Origin: Planctomycetota bacterium
GTDB lineage: Bacteria > Planctomycetota > Planctomycetia > Pirellulales > Thermoguttaceae
DNA length: 24,409 bases
Direction: 5' to 3'
NCBI GenBank assembly: GCA_015661985.1
Contig: DQVB01000655.1
Coordinates: 1 to 24,409, forward strand
Part shown: one piece after another, positions 1-9,200 of the stretch
How positions within the stretch are numbered: position 1 is the first letter of the stretch
Layout of the letters: each line of letters begins with the position of its first letter
The notes under the pieces: model-generated
What the model was told of the DNA's origin: nothing
What the model saw: the letters and a program-made list of their open reading frames with translations, nothing else
The model's database searches: none
Translations under genes and position numbers: made by a program

Positions 1-19
1 CCACTGAGCCGAGGGCACG

Positions 20-52
20 AAAAAAGCCGCTGGCAGGAAGCACCAGCGGCTT
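20..52 (-). terminator. Rho-independent terminator of rpoD
   Basis: On the minus strand a perfect 10-bp stem (24-33 pairing with 43-52, AAGCCGCTGG with CCAGCGGCTT) with a 9-nt loop is followed by a run of T residues. It lies about 18 nt beyond the rpoD stop codon, so it very likely ends the dnaG-rpoD transcript. The A-run on the opposite face could also let it act on transcription coming from the other side. Confidence 0.9.
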
Positions 53-69
53 GGCGGTGGCCGGGCCAC

Positions 70-1770
70 TCACCCTGCCACACGTTGTTGGGTGAGGAAC
101 CCCACCAATTGCTGGCTGCGGGCCGGGTGGCGCAGCTTCTTGACCGCCTTGGCCTCGATCTGCCGCACCCGCTCGCGGGTGACCTTGAAGATCCGGCCCA
201 CCTCTTCCAAGGTATAGGTGTAGCCGTCACCCAGGCCGTAGCGAAGCCGGATGATCTCCCGCTCGCGGTAGGTGAGCGTCTTGAGCAGGTCTTCGATCTT
301 GGCCCGCAAGAGGGCATTGCTGGCACCCTTGTCCGGCCGCGGGATCCCTTCATCCTCCAAGAACTCCCCAAAACAGCTATCTTCGCTCTCCCCGACGGGC
401 CGGTCGAGGCTGACCGGAGGTTTGCCCATGCTCAGCACCCGCCGGGTTTCCTCCAGGGGCAGGTCGGCCGCCCGGGCCGCCTCTTCTGTTGTCGGCTCTC
501 GGCCCAGTTCGTGCAAGAGCCTGTTGGAGGCGTTCTTCAGTTTACTCAACACATCGATCATGTGCACGGGGATGCGGATGGTGCGGGCTTGGTCGGCGAT
601 GGCCCGGGTGATGGCTTGGCGGATCCACCACGTGGCGTAGGTGGAGAACTTGTAGCCGCGGCGGTATTCGTATTTGTCGACCGCCCGCATCAACCCCGTG
701 TTGCCTTCCTGGATGAGGTCCAGGAAGCCGAGGCCCCGGTTGCGGTACTTCTTGGCGATGGAGACAACCAGCCGCAGGTTGCCACCGGACAGTTCCCGCT
801 TGGCCTGTTCGTAGTCCCGGTATTCGGCCCGCATCCGCTCGCACCGCCGGCGAAGGCTCAGCGGGCTTTCCTGGGTCAAGACCAACAGGTCGCGGAGTTC
901 GCGGCGCAGGTTGGCCCGTTCGTCGAGGTTTTCCGGCCGATTGTCCAGCTCGGCCAGTCGCCGGCGGATCTGGTCCATGCGCTCGGAGACCTGTTGGAGT
1001 TCCCGCATCATGGTCTGCACGCGGCGGGTTCTGAGGCTGAGTTCTTCGACGAGGATGAGCATCTTGCGCCGTCGGCGGATGAACCTCTTGCGCGCCTCCT
1101 TGTGCTTTTCCGACGGGGTGCGTTTGGAGATGAGGCGGAGAAAGTCGCGCCGGTTTTCTTCGATCAAGTGATTCAGGGTTCTCAGGTTGTGGGGCATGCG
1201 GGCCAGGATCTGTTCCTTGCTCAGCCCTTCGGTAAGCGACATCTTCACCGTGCGGTCAAAGGGCAGCGCCCCCCCGTGGACCTTGTTCAAGGTGCTGATG
1301 GTGTTCCGCATGGCCATGGCACAGCCGAGCACGGTGCGGCGAAAGCGTTTGCGCGTGACCTCGATTTTCTTGGCCAGAGCGATCTCTTGTTCTCGCGTCA
1401 GTAGCGGGATTTCGGCCATCTGGGCCAGATAGAGTCGGATGGGGTCGTTGCTCCATTTGGCGGGCTCTTCCGGCGGCAGCAGCTGCACGTCAGAGCTGAT
1501 GGGCAGCGGCACTTCGCCTGCTTCGTCCGCAAGCTCGCCCTCTTCGGCCAGGCTGGCGGTAGCATCCAGGGAAGGGCTGGAGAACTCCTCTTCGGGCGCT
1601 TCGTTGACCAGCCCGATGCCCAATTCATCCAGGGCGATCAGGAGGTTGTCCAGTTTTTCCGGGTCCACCGCCTCGTCGGGCAGGTAGTGGATCACCTCGT
1701 CATAAGTCAGGTAACCCTGGGCCTTACCCTTGGCGATCAATTCCTGCAATTCCTTGTCGAAAACCTCCAC
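70..1770 (-). CDS. rpoD: RNA polymerase primary sigma factor RpoD (sigma-70/SigA)
   Basis: Housekeeping sigma factor that directs RNA polymerase to -35/-10 promoters. The 566 residues show region 1.1 (about 1-55), region 1.2 (108-137), a long charged non-conserved region (about 140-325), region 2 with the NLRLVVSIAKKY, DLIQEGN and FSTYATWWIRQAI motifs (331-388), region 3 (405-480) and region 4 with the EEVGRIFKVTRERVRQIEAKA helix-turn-helix (522-542). The start is GTG at 1770, chosen because AAAGGAG stands about 7 nt upstream and region 1.1 begins at once. The retained region 1.1, the large insert between regions 1.2 and 2 and the position after dnaG mark it as the primary sigma rather than an alternative one. 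It is the second gene of the dnaG-rpoD unit, after a 103-bp spacer, and is followed by a strong terminator. Confidence 0.97.
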   Translation of the reverse strand: MEVFDKELQELIAKGKAQGYLTYDEVIHYLPDEAVDPEKLDNLLIALDELGIGLVNEAPEEEFSSPSLDATASLAEEGELADEAGEVPLPISSDVQLLPPEEPAKWSNDPIRLYLAQMAEIPLLTREQEIALAKKIEVTRKRFRRTVLGCAMAMRNTISTLNKVHGGALPFDRTVKMSLTEGLSKEQILARMPHNLRTLNHLIEENRRDFLRLISKRTPSEKHKEARKRFIRRRRKMLILVEELSLRTRRVQTMMRELQQVSERMDQIRRRLAELDNRPENLDERANLRRELRDLLVLTQESPLSLRRRCERMRAEYRDYEQAKRELSGGNLRLVVSIAKKYRNRGLGFLDLIQEGNTGLMRAVDKYEYRRGYKFSTYATWWIRQAITRAIADQARTIRIPVHMIDVLSKLKNASNRLLHELGREPTTEEAARAADLPLEETRRVLSMGKPPVSLDRPVGESEDSCFGEFLEDEGIPRPDKGASNALLRAKIEDLLKTLTYREREIIRLRYGLGDGYTYTLEEVGRIFKVTRERVRQIEAKAVKKLRHPARSQQLVGFLTQQRVAG

Positions 1771-1873
1771 CGTTGCACTCCTTTTACGCCGTGGCCGGCA
1801 AGCTGGGGGTCAGCCGGTCAGCGGCCGCTGGATCCTGCCCCCCGGGCGGCCGAGACCTTTCCCGCGCATGGCC
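1771..1873 (-). other. dnaG-rpoD spacer with rpoD ribosome binding site
   Basis: Spacer of 103 bp between the dnaG stop and the GTG start of rpoD. The only clear element is the AAAGGAG Shine-Dalgarno at about 1778-1784, 7 nt before the GTG, which decides that start. A short perfect palindrome containing GCGGCCGC lies near 1820-1832. I see no convincing second promoter here, so rpoD is probably read through from dnaG. Confidence 0.6.
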
Positions 1874-3751
1874 CTACCCATCCGTGGGCGAGGAGATACC
1901 ATGCCGGGCGCGCGTGGCGTGGACAACCTCTTGGAGCAGCCGGAGCTGTTCCTCTTCGTCCACGCCTCCTTGACGTAAAGCGCCCGCGAACTGCACGCGC
2001 TGTTTGGTCGCCTCTTGTCGCCGAAAGCTCGTGATCAACTCCTCCCAAACGGTTTGCGGGTCATCACCTTCCTTTGCGCCGCCCCGTTCGTCCAGCTCCA
2101 CCAGCAGGTTCTTCATGGCCGGATCGTCGAACTGGAGGATCAAGCGGTCGAAAGTGGGCTCGATCCCGGCGTCGGCCAGCCGGCAGCATGTGTCGAAAAC
2201 CTGGCGGGCCGGGGCAGCCGTGAGTTGCTCGCTCCGAATGGCTTGGCGCACTTGCGGCAGCAACCCGGGGTTGCGGATGAGCAGCTCCAACAGTTCCCGC
2301 TCCAGCGGCCCCAAGGTGACCGCCGGACTCTCCGCCGCCTGAACGGGCCGTCTCCCGCTGCGGCCGCGGCGACGCAACTGGCTCAAACGCCGCCGCACGT
2401 CCTCTTCGGGCACGCGGAAACTGGCCGCCAAGCGCTGCAAGATCTTCGCTTCCCTCAGCCGATCCTGGGTCGTCGTGTCCAGCCGCAGGCGTGGGGCCTT
2501 GGCCACGATCGCCACCAACCGGTCCAACGCCTCGCTGGCGCCGTGCACATCCCGGTCCAGATCCACGTCGCGCGTGTAAGCCCGGAAGGCGTGCTCCAGT
2601 GCGTCCAGGGCCCGGTTGTGGAGCAAATCGGCCAAGGCATCGGCGCCGTGGGCCAGCAGGTAATCGGCCGGGTCCATCCCCGCCGGGAGCGTGACGATGC
2701 GCAGATCGGCCTTCTCGGCCACAAACAGCTCCAAAACCTCGTTCGCCCGCCGCTGACCCGCCTCGTCGCCGTCCAGCACCAACACGATCCGGTCCACGAA
2801 CCGCTTCAGCAGTCGAATGTGGTACTCCCCCAAAGCGGTTCCCAGGACCGCCACCGCATCGCCGAAGCCGCACTGGTGGGCCATGATGCAGTCCGTATAG
2901 CCTTCCATGACCAAAGCCGTGCGGCTCTTTCGCATCGCCTCGCGGGCCAGGTCCAAGCCGTACAGCTGGCGGCTCTTGGAAAACAGCGGTGTTTCCGGCG
3001 AGTTGACGTACTTGGCCGGGCTGGCGGACGCCGATTCGGGCAACACGCGGCCGCCAAAACCCACCGGGCGCTGTTGGGTGTCGCGGATGGGAAACAGCAA
3101 TCGGCCGCGGAAGCGATCGTACCATGTGCCCCCGCCTGGCGGCTTCGCCAAGATCCCCACGGCCTCCAAGAGTTCCACCGTCCCCCGGACCTCCCGGGCT
3201 CGCTCAATAATCCAGTTCCACTGATCCGGAGAATAGCCCAGGCGAAAACGACGTACACTTCGGTCGTTGATCCCCCGCTGCCGCAAATAACGCCGGGCCG
3301 GCTCCGCTTCGGCCGCCTCCAACAAACACCGGTGATACTGCTCCTCAGCCCAGGCCATGGCTTGATACAAGCGCCGTTTGCTGAACCCCTGGGGAACAGC
3401 CACCGAGGCCGCCGCGTCGGACTGCCCCGAGACGCTTGCCCCCCCGCTCCGGGCGTCCCGCAAGGGCACGCCCGCCTGCTCGGCCAACATCGCCAGAGCC
3501 TCGGGGAAACCCACCCCTTCCATCTTCATCACAAAACTGAAGACGTCCCCGCCGATGTCACAGACCCAACACTTGAACGACTGGCGCTCTGGGTTGACCT
3601 GCAGACTGGGCCGCGTGTCGTCATGCCACGGACAAAGTCCCACATACCGCCGGCCCGATCGCCGCAGCTGTACATACCGGCTCACCAGATCGACGATATC
3701 AATCGCCTGCCTGACCAGTTCCTTGGTCTCCAGCGACCCTCTCGATGACAC
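1874..3751 (-). CDS. dnaG: DNA primase DnaG
   Basis: Makes the RNA primers for DNA replication. The N-terminal CHC2 zinc-binding domain has ligands CPWH and CWVC; counted from the GTG at 3751 they are residues 40, 43, 61 and 64, the same numbers as in E. coli DnaG. The RNA polymerase core follows, with the SPETPLFSKSRQLYGL stretch (about 251-266) and TOPRIM motifs EGYTD (E283) and DGDEAG (D327, D329). The C-terminal part (about 450-625) is a helical, less conserved helicase-interaction region. I prefer the GTG at 3751 because homology starts directly after it and an AGGGGGG run sits about 7 nt upstream. In-frame ATGs at 3856 and 3982 would add 35 or 77 residues without family resemblance and have weak ribosome sites. 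It is followed by rpoD and preceded by a near-perfect sigma-70 promoter. Confidence 0.95.
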   Translation of the reverse strand: MSSRGSLETKELVRQAIDIVDLVSRYVQLRRSGRRYVGLCPWHDDTRPSLQVNPERQSFKCWVCDIGGDVFSFVMKMEGVGFPEALAMLAEQAGVPLRDARSGGASVSGQSDAAASVAVPQGFSKRRLYQAMAWAEEQYHRCLLEAAEAEPARRYLRQRGINDRSVRRFRLGYSPDQWNWIIERAREVRGTVELLEAVGILAKPPGGGTWYDRFRGRLLFPIRDTQQRPVGFGGRVLPESASASPAKYVNSPETPLFSKSRQLYGLDLAREAMRKSRTALVMEGYTDCIMAHQCGFGDAVAVLGTALGEYHIRLLKRFVDRIVLVLDGDEAGQRRANEVLELFVAEKADLRIVTLPAGMDPADYLLAHGADALADLLHNRALDALEHAFRAYTRDVDLDRDVHGASEALDRLVAIVAKAPRLRLDTTTQDRLREAKILQRLAASFRVPEEDVRRRLSQLRRRGRSGRRPVQAAESPAVTLGPLERELLELLIRNPGLLPQVRQAIRSEQLTAAPARQVFDTCCRLADAGIEPTFDRLILQFDDPAMKNLLVELDERGGAKEGDDPQTVWEELITSFRRQEATKQRVQFAGALRQGGVDEEEQLRLLQEVVHATRARHGISSPTDG

Positions 3752-4049
3752 CGTCGGCCCCCCCTGGGAATAAGTGGAAGAAATCCATTTCCTGACCCAT
3801 TCAGCCGGCTCGGCTTTGACGGTACGGGAGCGGAAATCAGGCAAACTGGACAACATGCCCACGACCCTGTTCCCGCCACTTCGCAGCCCGCCCAGGCCCG
3901 CGGCTCCGCCGGGCTGCCAATCCGCTTTTCCCAGCCGCTCCGGCCGAATCCCTCCTTGTTCGCCCAACAGGCTGCCAGGCAATTCCGTTTGCCATGCCTT
4001 CCGATCAGAAACCCCTATCTACATCCTCCGCGTGGCGAACGGGCCGGCG

Positions 4050-4078
4050 ATTATAGTCCTCCTGAAAAACGGGGTCAA
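4050..4078 (-). promoter_or_regulatory. Near-consensus sigma-70 promoter of dnaG-rpoD
   Basis: On the minus strand TTGACC (4073-4078) and TATAAT (4050-4055) are separated by exactly 17 bp. This matches the -10 consensus perfectly and the -35 at five of six positions. Transcription should start near 4043 and run toward dnaG. It is the strongest promoter-like sequence I found in the window. Confidence 0.8.
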
Positions 4079-4087
4079 CAACAAGCC

Positions 4088-4104
4088 GCTCGCCGTGCGC
4101 GAGC
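4088..4104 (-). terminator. Possible terminator or operator hairpin upstream of dnaG promoter
   Basis: A 6-bp perfect stem GCTCGC/GCGAGC with a 5-nt loop is followed on the minus strand by a moderately T-rich GGCTTGTTGTTG. It lies some 310 bp beyond the htrA-like stop and directly abuts the -35 box of dnaG. It could end the protease transcript or be an operator. The stem is short and the T-run imperfect. Confidence 0.3.
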
Positions 4105-4417
4105 CCTGAAGACCGGTGACACCCCCTGTTTTCAACGGCGGCATGCATGTCGGGAATAACCAGTATGGGCTCAGCAGCGTCGCCCTACCCTGGGCCAATG
4201 CATGACCTCAGCCAGCCTCGTAGGAGAAGTGTCCCCGCTTCTCACCGATTCTCGTGGCACAAGCCTCCCCGCTTTTGTCCCGTTTGCCCAGATTCGGCCA
4301 CCCAAACTGAGCCAACAGGCGTATCTTCATCTTCCGGGCAAGCGAGGACGCTCTTACCCTACGACTTTTTCCTCAGCCCGGCCCCACACCGCCCCAGGGT
4401 CCTCATGTGGGTCCCGC

Positions 4418-5602
4418 TCAGCGGTCCAGCGGGCGTTCGCCCACGGTGACCGCCAGCTGCCGCGACCGGCCTTGGCGGATCACCCGTACCGTAACCCTGG
4501 CACCGGGCTGTGTGCGAGCCACGGCGATTTTCAAGTCGGTCGGGTTGCCAATCGGCTTGCCGTCCCACTCGATAATCACATCACCGGGGCGCATCCCCGC
4601 TCGCTCGGCCGGCGAGGGCACCACGACGCCAGCCACCAAGGCCCCGCGCGGCTCATCCAGGCCCAGCCGCGCGGCAGCACTTCGCGAAATCTCCCTGGGC
4701 TCCACGCCCAACCAGCCCCGCGCGATCCGCTCCCCAGCCCGGATCTTCTCGTAAATCTCTCGGGCCACTCGACTAGGGATGGCAAAACTGATCCCCCGGA
4801 AAGTCGGCCCGACGATAGCCGTATTGATGCCCACCACCTCACCCTTCAGGTTCACCAGCGGCCCGCCACTATTGCCAGGGTTCACGGCCGCGTCGGTCTG
4901 CAGATACTGCTTGAACGCAGCGTACGGGTCCGATTCGTCCTGCAACTGGCGGCGGTCCTTGGCACTGATGATGCCTGCCGTCACTGTGCGGTCGAAGCCA
5001 AAGGGATTCCCGACCGCGATCACTTCCTCCCCGACCTGTAGGGAATCGCTGTCACCCCACGGTGCTGCTGTCAAACCCCGGGCGCTAATCTTCAACACGG
5101 CGATATCCGTCAGTGGGTCCTTGCCCACCACGTCCACGTCGTCGATCGTCTCGCCGTCGGCCAACTGGACTTGCACCCGGTCGGCTTGATAGATCACGTG
5201 GAAGTTCGTCACGATGTAGCCGGCCTCATCCATAATCACCCCCGACCCTTCTCCAAGGGCCTCATATAAGGGGCTGGGGGCCCACTCCCCCAGCGACCGG
5301 CCTTCGATGATCTGGACGGTCTTGATCCCCACCACGGTGGGGGCAATGCTCTGCGCCACCAAGCTGAATCGGCCGGCCGGCGAGGGCAGGCTCTCCAGCT
5401 GCTGGCGAGCCACCTCGGCCCGGGCGCGAAGGCGGCCCCGAGTCACGGCGTACTGGATCTTCTCCAGGACCGCCGGCAAGATCAAAAGACCCAGCAGTAC
5501 GGCCAGTAGAGCCACCATTGCAGCCAGGCGACGAGAGGCTCCCCGGGCCAATGGCACAGGGCGCACCGCGGGGTTGACCCGGCGCTGGTATTCCTCGGAC
5601 AT
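4418..5602 (-). CDS. Membrane-anchored HtrA/DegS-like serine protease with one PDZ domain
   Basis: A 394-residue S1C-family protease predicted to degrade or sense misfolded proteins outside the cytoplasmic membrane. A hydrophobic segment at about 26-47, after a basic stretch, looks like an uncleaved N-terminal membrane anchor. The trypsin-like domain (about 78-285) carries the full triad: H135 in TNFHVI, D166 in TDIAVLK and S245 in GNSGGPLV. One PDZ domain follows (about 293-388, with the GWLGV and GMRPGDVI motifs). A single PDZ plus an anchor is the DegS-like layout rather than the two-PDZ DegP. The ATG at 5602 has GGAG about 12 nt upstream, a rather long spacing. It is transcribed in the same direction as dnaG but separated by a 666-bp gap with its own promoter, so it is probably a separate unit. 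Confidence 0.93.
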   Translation of the reverse strand: MSEEYQRRVNPAVRPVPLARGASRRLAAMVALLAVLLGLLILPAVLEKIQYAVTRGRLRARAEVARQQLESLPSPAGRFSLVAQSIAPTVVGIKTVQIIEGRSLGEWAPSPLYEALGEGSGVIMDEAGYIVTNFHVIYQADRVQVQLADGETIDDVDVVGKDPLTDIAVLKISARGLTAAPWGDSDSLQVGEEVIAVGNPFGFDRTVTAGIISAKDRRQLQDESDPYAAFKQYLQTDAAVNPGNSGGPLVNLKGEVVGINTAIVGPTFRGISFAIPSRVAREIYEKIRAGERIARGWLGVEPREISRSAAARLGLDEPRGALVAGVVVPSPAERAGMRPGDVIIEWDGKPIGNPTDLKIAVARTQPGARVTVRVIRQGRSRQLAVTVGERPLDR

Positions 5603-6247
5603 GGGCAGTTCTTACTCCTTTGGGGAAAACGCCTCGCGCACCTTGTCAAAATGGGCAACGGGCTCTTCGCCCTGTTCGTCACGACCGCCCCGGCCGGGAA
5701 CCGCGCCGGCTGGCGTCCTGGGCAAAAGAGCGCCGCCCGCCTTCGGCGCCCGGCAGCGTCGGCTTGCACATCCTACGTCTCGTGCCGAGGGGGTCATGTC
5801 TCGGTTCATTATACCGCCCACGGTTGGACATTTCCGCGCTCGACCCGGGAACAGCGCGACACGCGGAGAAACCAGACCGTCTTCGGCATAGAAGGCGTCG
5901 GCCCGTCGCGGCCCACCTTGGGCTCGCCCGCAGGCGGCCGGTCGGGCCTTTGACCCGGTGGCCGGGGACCCGCTTTCGGAGACGTCCGGAGGCCATCCTG
6001 GGCCGGATGTTGAATTGCCATGTCCGATTGGGGAGAATGATCGCCGGTGACGGGGCGAAGCCCGTGGCGGTGGGCCGGCGCGCGGTCACCAGCCGCTGAG
6101 CACGGCGAATGCGAGCAGTCAAGGGCCACTTCAGCAGTTGGTGCGGATCTTTTCCCACCCTGCGCACCTCGCCAACCTGTGAATGGTTACAGTGGCCGTT
6201 GCCACAGGCTCTGGGTGATGTGGTCGTGGCGAAGGAGGATGGCGTCG
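5603..6247. other. Divergent intergenic region
   Basis: A 645-bp gap between the minus-strand protease and the plus-strand propeller protein. It holds a perfect TATAAT -10 for the protease (5808-5813) and a possible 69-codon minus-strand frame (5612-5821) that ends 9 nt before the protease start; this is basic, Pro/Gly-rich and unrecognised, so I do not call it as a gene. A GGAGG at 6234-6238 belongs to the downstream gene. I see no convincing plus-strand promoter and no RNA gene. Confidence 0.5.
5808..5836 (-). promoter_or_regulatory. Candidate promoter of the HtrA-like protease gene
   Basis: The minus strand has an exact TATAAT at 5808-5813, about 205 nt before the protease start. At 17-bp spacing the -35 position reads CGGAAA, which does not match consensus, so this promoter would need an activator or tolerate a weak -35. 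If it is used, the leader is about 195 nt. Confidence 0.4.
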
Positions 6248-9200
6248 ATGAACGTGCGATTCGTCTTGTGCGAAAGATGGCGGGTTGTCGGCCGTGCGGC
6301 TCTTGCAGCTGCCTTGTTGTCGTGTACGGCCGCCCTGGGCGCTGAAACGGCTCGGCAGCTGCTCGAACAATCGGGGGTGTCGGGTGGTTTGGTGGTCCAT
6401 CTGGGCTGCGGCGGCGGCGAGCTGACGGGCGCGTTGCGGACCGGCCCCCAGTACATGGTGCAGGGGCTGGACCGTTCGGCCGAGATGGTGGCCTCTGCGC
6501 GGGAGCGGTTGTTGTCCAAGGGGCTTTACGGACCGGTCAGTGTGGACCGGTGGGACGGCCGCCATCTTCCCTACATAGACAATCTGGTGAACCTGATTGT
6601 GGCCGAAGATCCGTGCGACACGTCCCAGGCCGAGTTGATGCGTGTGTTAGCCCCGGGCGGTGTGCTGCTTTTGCGCCGGGACGGCCGCTGGGAGAAGATC
6701 ATCAAACCGTGGCCGGAGCAGATGGACCAGTGGACCCACTATTTCCACGATGCCGACGGCAACCCCGTGGCTTCCGACCAGATGGTGGGCCCGCCGAGGC
6801 GCTTGCAGTGGATCGGCACACCGCGCTGGTCACGGCATCACGACCACATGGCCAGTCTCACATCACTGGTGTCGGCTCAGGGCCGGGTGTTTTACATCCT
6901 GGATGAAGGCCCGCGGGAGTCGATCCAGCTGCCAGCCGACTGGCGGCTCGTCGCGCGCGACGCCTTCAACGGCGTGATCCTGTGGAAGCGGAAGATCGAC
7001 CGTTGGAACACGCACCAGTACCCGCTCAAGAGCGGCCCAGCCCACCTGCTGCGGCGGCTGGTGGCCGTGGGCGACCGAGTCTACGTGACGCTGGGGATCG
7101 ACGCCCCGGCCACGGTGCTGGATGCGGCCACAGGCCAGACGCTGATGACTTTCGAAGGGAGCCGGTATACGCGCGAGATCGTGGTCTGTGGAGCCACGGT
7201 GTTCTTGGTGGCGGACAACGAACCATCGCGATTGCCCAGTTGGCGGCGCGTTTCGACCTACGTCTGGGAGAACACACGCCAAGCGAACCCCGGATGGGGA
7301 TGGCCGGGTACGCAACGGAAGATCCTCGCGTTTGACGCCCAGTCGGGCAGGCTGCTATGGCAGCGGGATGCCGCCGTGGCACCCTGTTCACTGGCAACCG
7401 ACGGCAGGCGGCTGGTGTTCCACGACGGGAACCGACTGGTGTGCCTGGACCCAAAAAGCGGTGATCAGCTGTGGCAGTCGGAACCGGCACCCGTTTCTTT
7501 GCCCGTGCACACAAACACCGGCCCGCGGGTGCTCTTGTATGAAGACGTGGTCCTTTTCGCCGGTAACGACGGAAAGATGTCAGGCTGGTCGGCCGCTGAC
7601 GGGCGGAAACTGTGGGAGAGGCCCCACAAGCCCAGTGGGCACATGTCGCTGCGAGACCTGTTGGTCGTCGACGGCCTGGTCTGGACCGGCGCCGTCGCCT
7701 CGGCACAGCACGACGGCGTGTTCACCGGATACGATCCTCGCACGGGCGAGAAGAAGCGCGAGTTTGAGCCCGACGTGCGCGTGCATTGGTTTCATCACCG
7801 CTGCTACCCGATCAAGGCGTCGGGCCATTACCTGCTGGTCGGCCGCAACGGCACGGAGTTTGTGAACCTGGGAACGGAAAGCTGGAAGCCGCACCACTGG
7901 GTACGCGGCGGTTGCATCTACGGCGTGATGCCCTGTAACGGCCTGATGTACGCTCCCATGGATGCTTGTGGCTGCCAGCTGGAAGCCAAGCTGGCCGGTT
8001 TCAAGGCTTTGGCGCCCGGCCCGGTCCCCACGCCGGGCCGCCACGGCGCACCGGCCACACCGCGGTTGGAGCGAGGTCCCGCCTACGGGCAAGTGGCCGG
8101 CCCCGAGGCGACTGCGGACGATTGGCCCATGCATCGGCATGACGAGGCTCGAAGCGGCGCCAGTTCGGTCGAGCTGGGCGCCTCGTTGGGGCGGTCGTGG
8201 CAGGCACAACTCGACGGGCGCCTCACGGCCCCCACCGTGGCCCGGGGTCGCGTCTTCGTGGCCTCGATCGATACGCACACCGTGCATGCCTTGGATCTGG
8301 AAACGGGCAAACACCTCTGGGCCTTCACCACCGGCGGGCGGGTCGATTCGGCGCCGACATACTACCGAGGCTTGCTCCTGTTCGGTTCGGCCGACGGATA
8401 CGTGTACGCCGTGCGGGCCGCGGACGGGGAGCTCGTTTGGCGTTTCCGCGCCGCCCCGCTGGACCGCCGCTTGATGGCCTGGGAACAACTGGAAAGCGCC
8501 TGGCCGGTCCACGGCAGTGTGCTGGTCCACGACGGCGTGCTCTATCTGACCGCGGGCCGCAGCATGTTCCTGGAGGGGGGTATCCACTTCCTGCGACTCG
8601 ATCCGGTCACCGGCCGGCTTCTGGGCGAGGTCGTCATGGACGACAAGGATCCGGAAAGCAACCAGGATATACATTTGGCCTACCTCCGGCGAACCCAGGG
8701 TAATAACATGCCCGTGGCGCTTTCGGACATCCTTTCTTGCGACGGCCGTTACCTGTGGATGCGGTCGCAAAAGATCGACTTCCAGGGCAGGCGGTTGGAA
8801 ATCGGACTGGAAAACGTGACTCAGCAGCCGCCCGAGGACTTCCATCTGTTCTGCCAGGTCGGGTTCCTGGACGATTCCTACTTCTTCCGCACCTATTGGA
8901 CCTACGGCCGGCGAGTGACCGGCGGCTACGGCGGCTGGCTCAGGGCCGGCCGGCTCGTTCCCTCGGGACGCATCCTCTGTTTCGACCAGACGCGTGTCTT
9001 CGGCTTCGGCCGCAAGCCGGAGTTCATGACCAATGCGTCGGTGGTGCAGTATCAGATTTTCGCGGCGGACAAGTCCGTGCCAAGCGAAGCGATCGAGCGG
9101 GTGCAGAAGGCCAACGGTGCCATCAATGCCCGTTCGCCCTTCCGCAACGCCAACTCCTCCGACTGGCTCTTGCGACGCTTCTTCCCCACCCGCCAGCTGA

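Larger units (their letters stand above)
3752..4417. other. Intergenic region between htrA-like gene and dnaG (leader of dnaG)
   Basis: No credible gene is visible; the open frames here have no family resemblance. The region holds the dnaG promoter (4050-4078) and a transcribed leader of roughly 290 nt to the GTG, or 190 nt if the ATG at 3856 is used. It also holds a hairpin just before the promoter (4088-4104) and a small GAGAAG/CTTCTC stem-loop at 4224-4243. The small ribosomal gene rpsU, often first in this operon in proteobacteria, is absent. Confidence 0.6.

Noticed and set aside
2015..3748. 577-codon plus-strand frame opposite dnaG
   Set aside because: Shadow of the dnaG coding strand; no motif and the opposite strand has clear primase domains.
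3752..4417. Search for rpsU or a tRNA between the protease gene and dnaG
   Set aside because: No S21-like reading frame and no cloverleaf pattern could be found by eye on either strand.
5612..5821. 69-codon minus-strand frame ending 9 nt before the protease start
   Set aside because: Its start overlaps the TATAAT element, it has no ribosome site or recognisable family, and its composition is that of chance GC-rich sequence. A leader peptide cannot be excluded but is unsupported.
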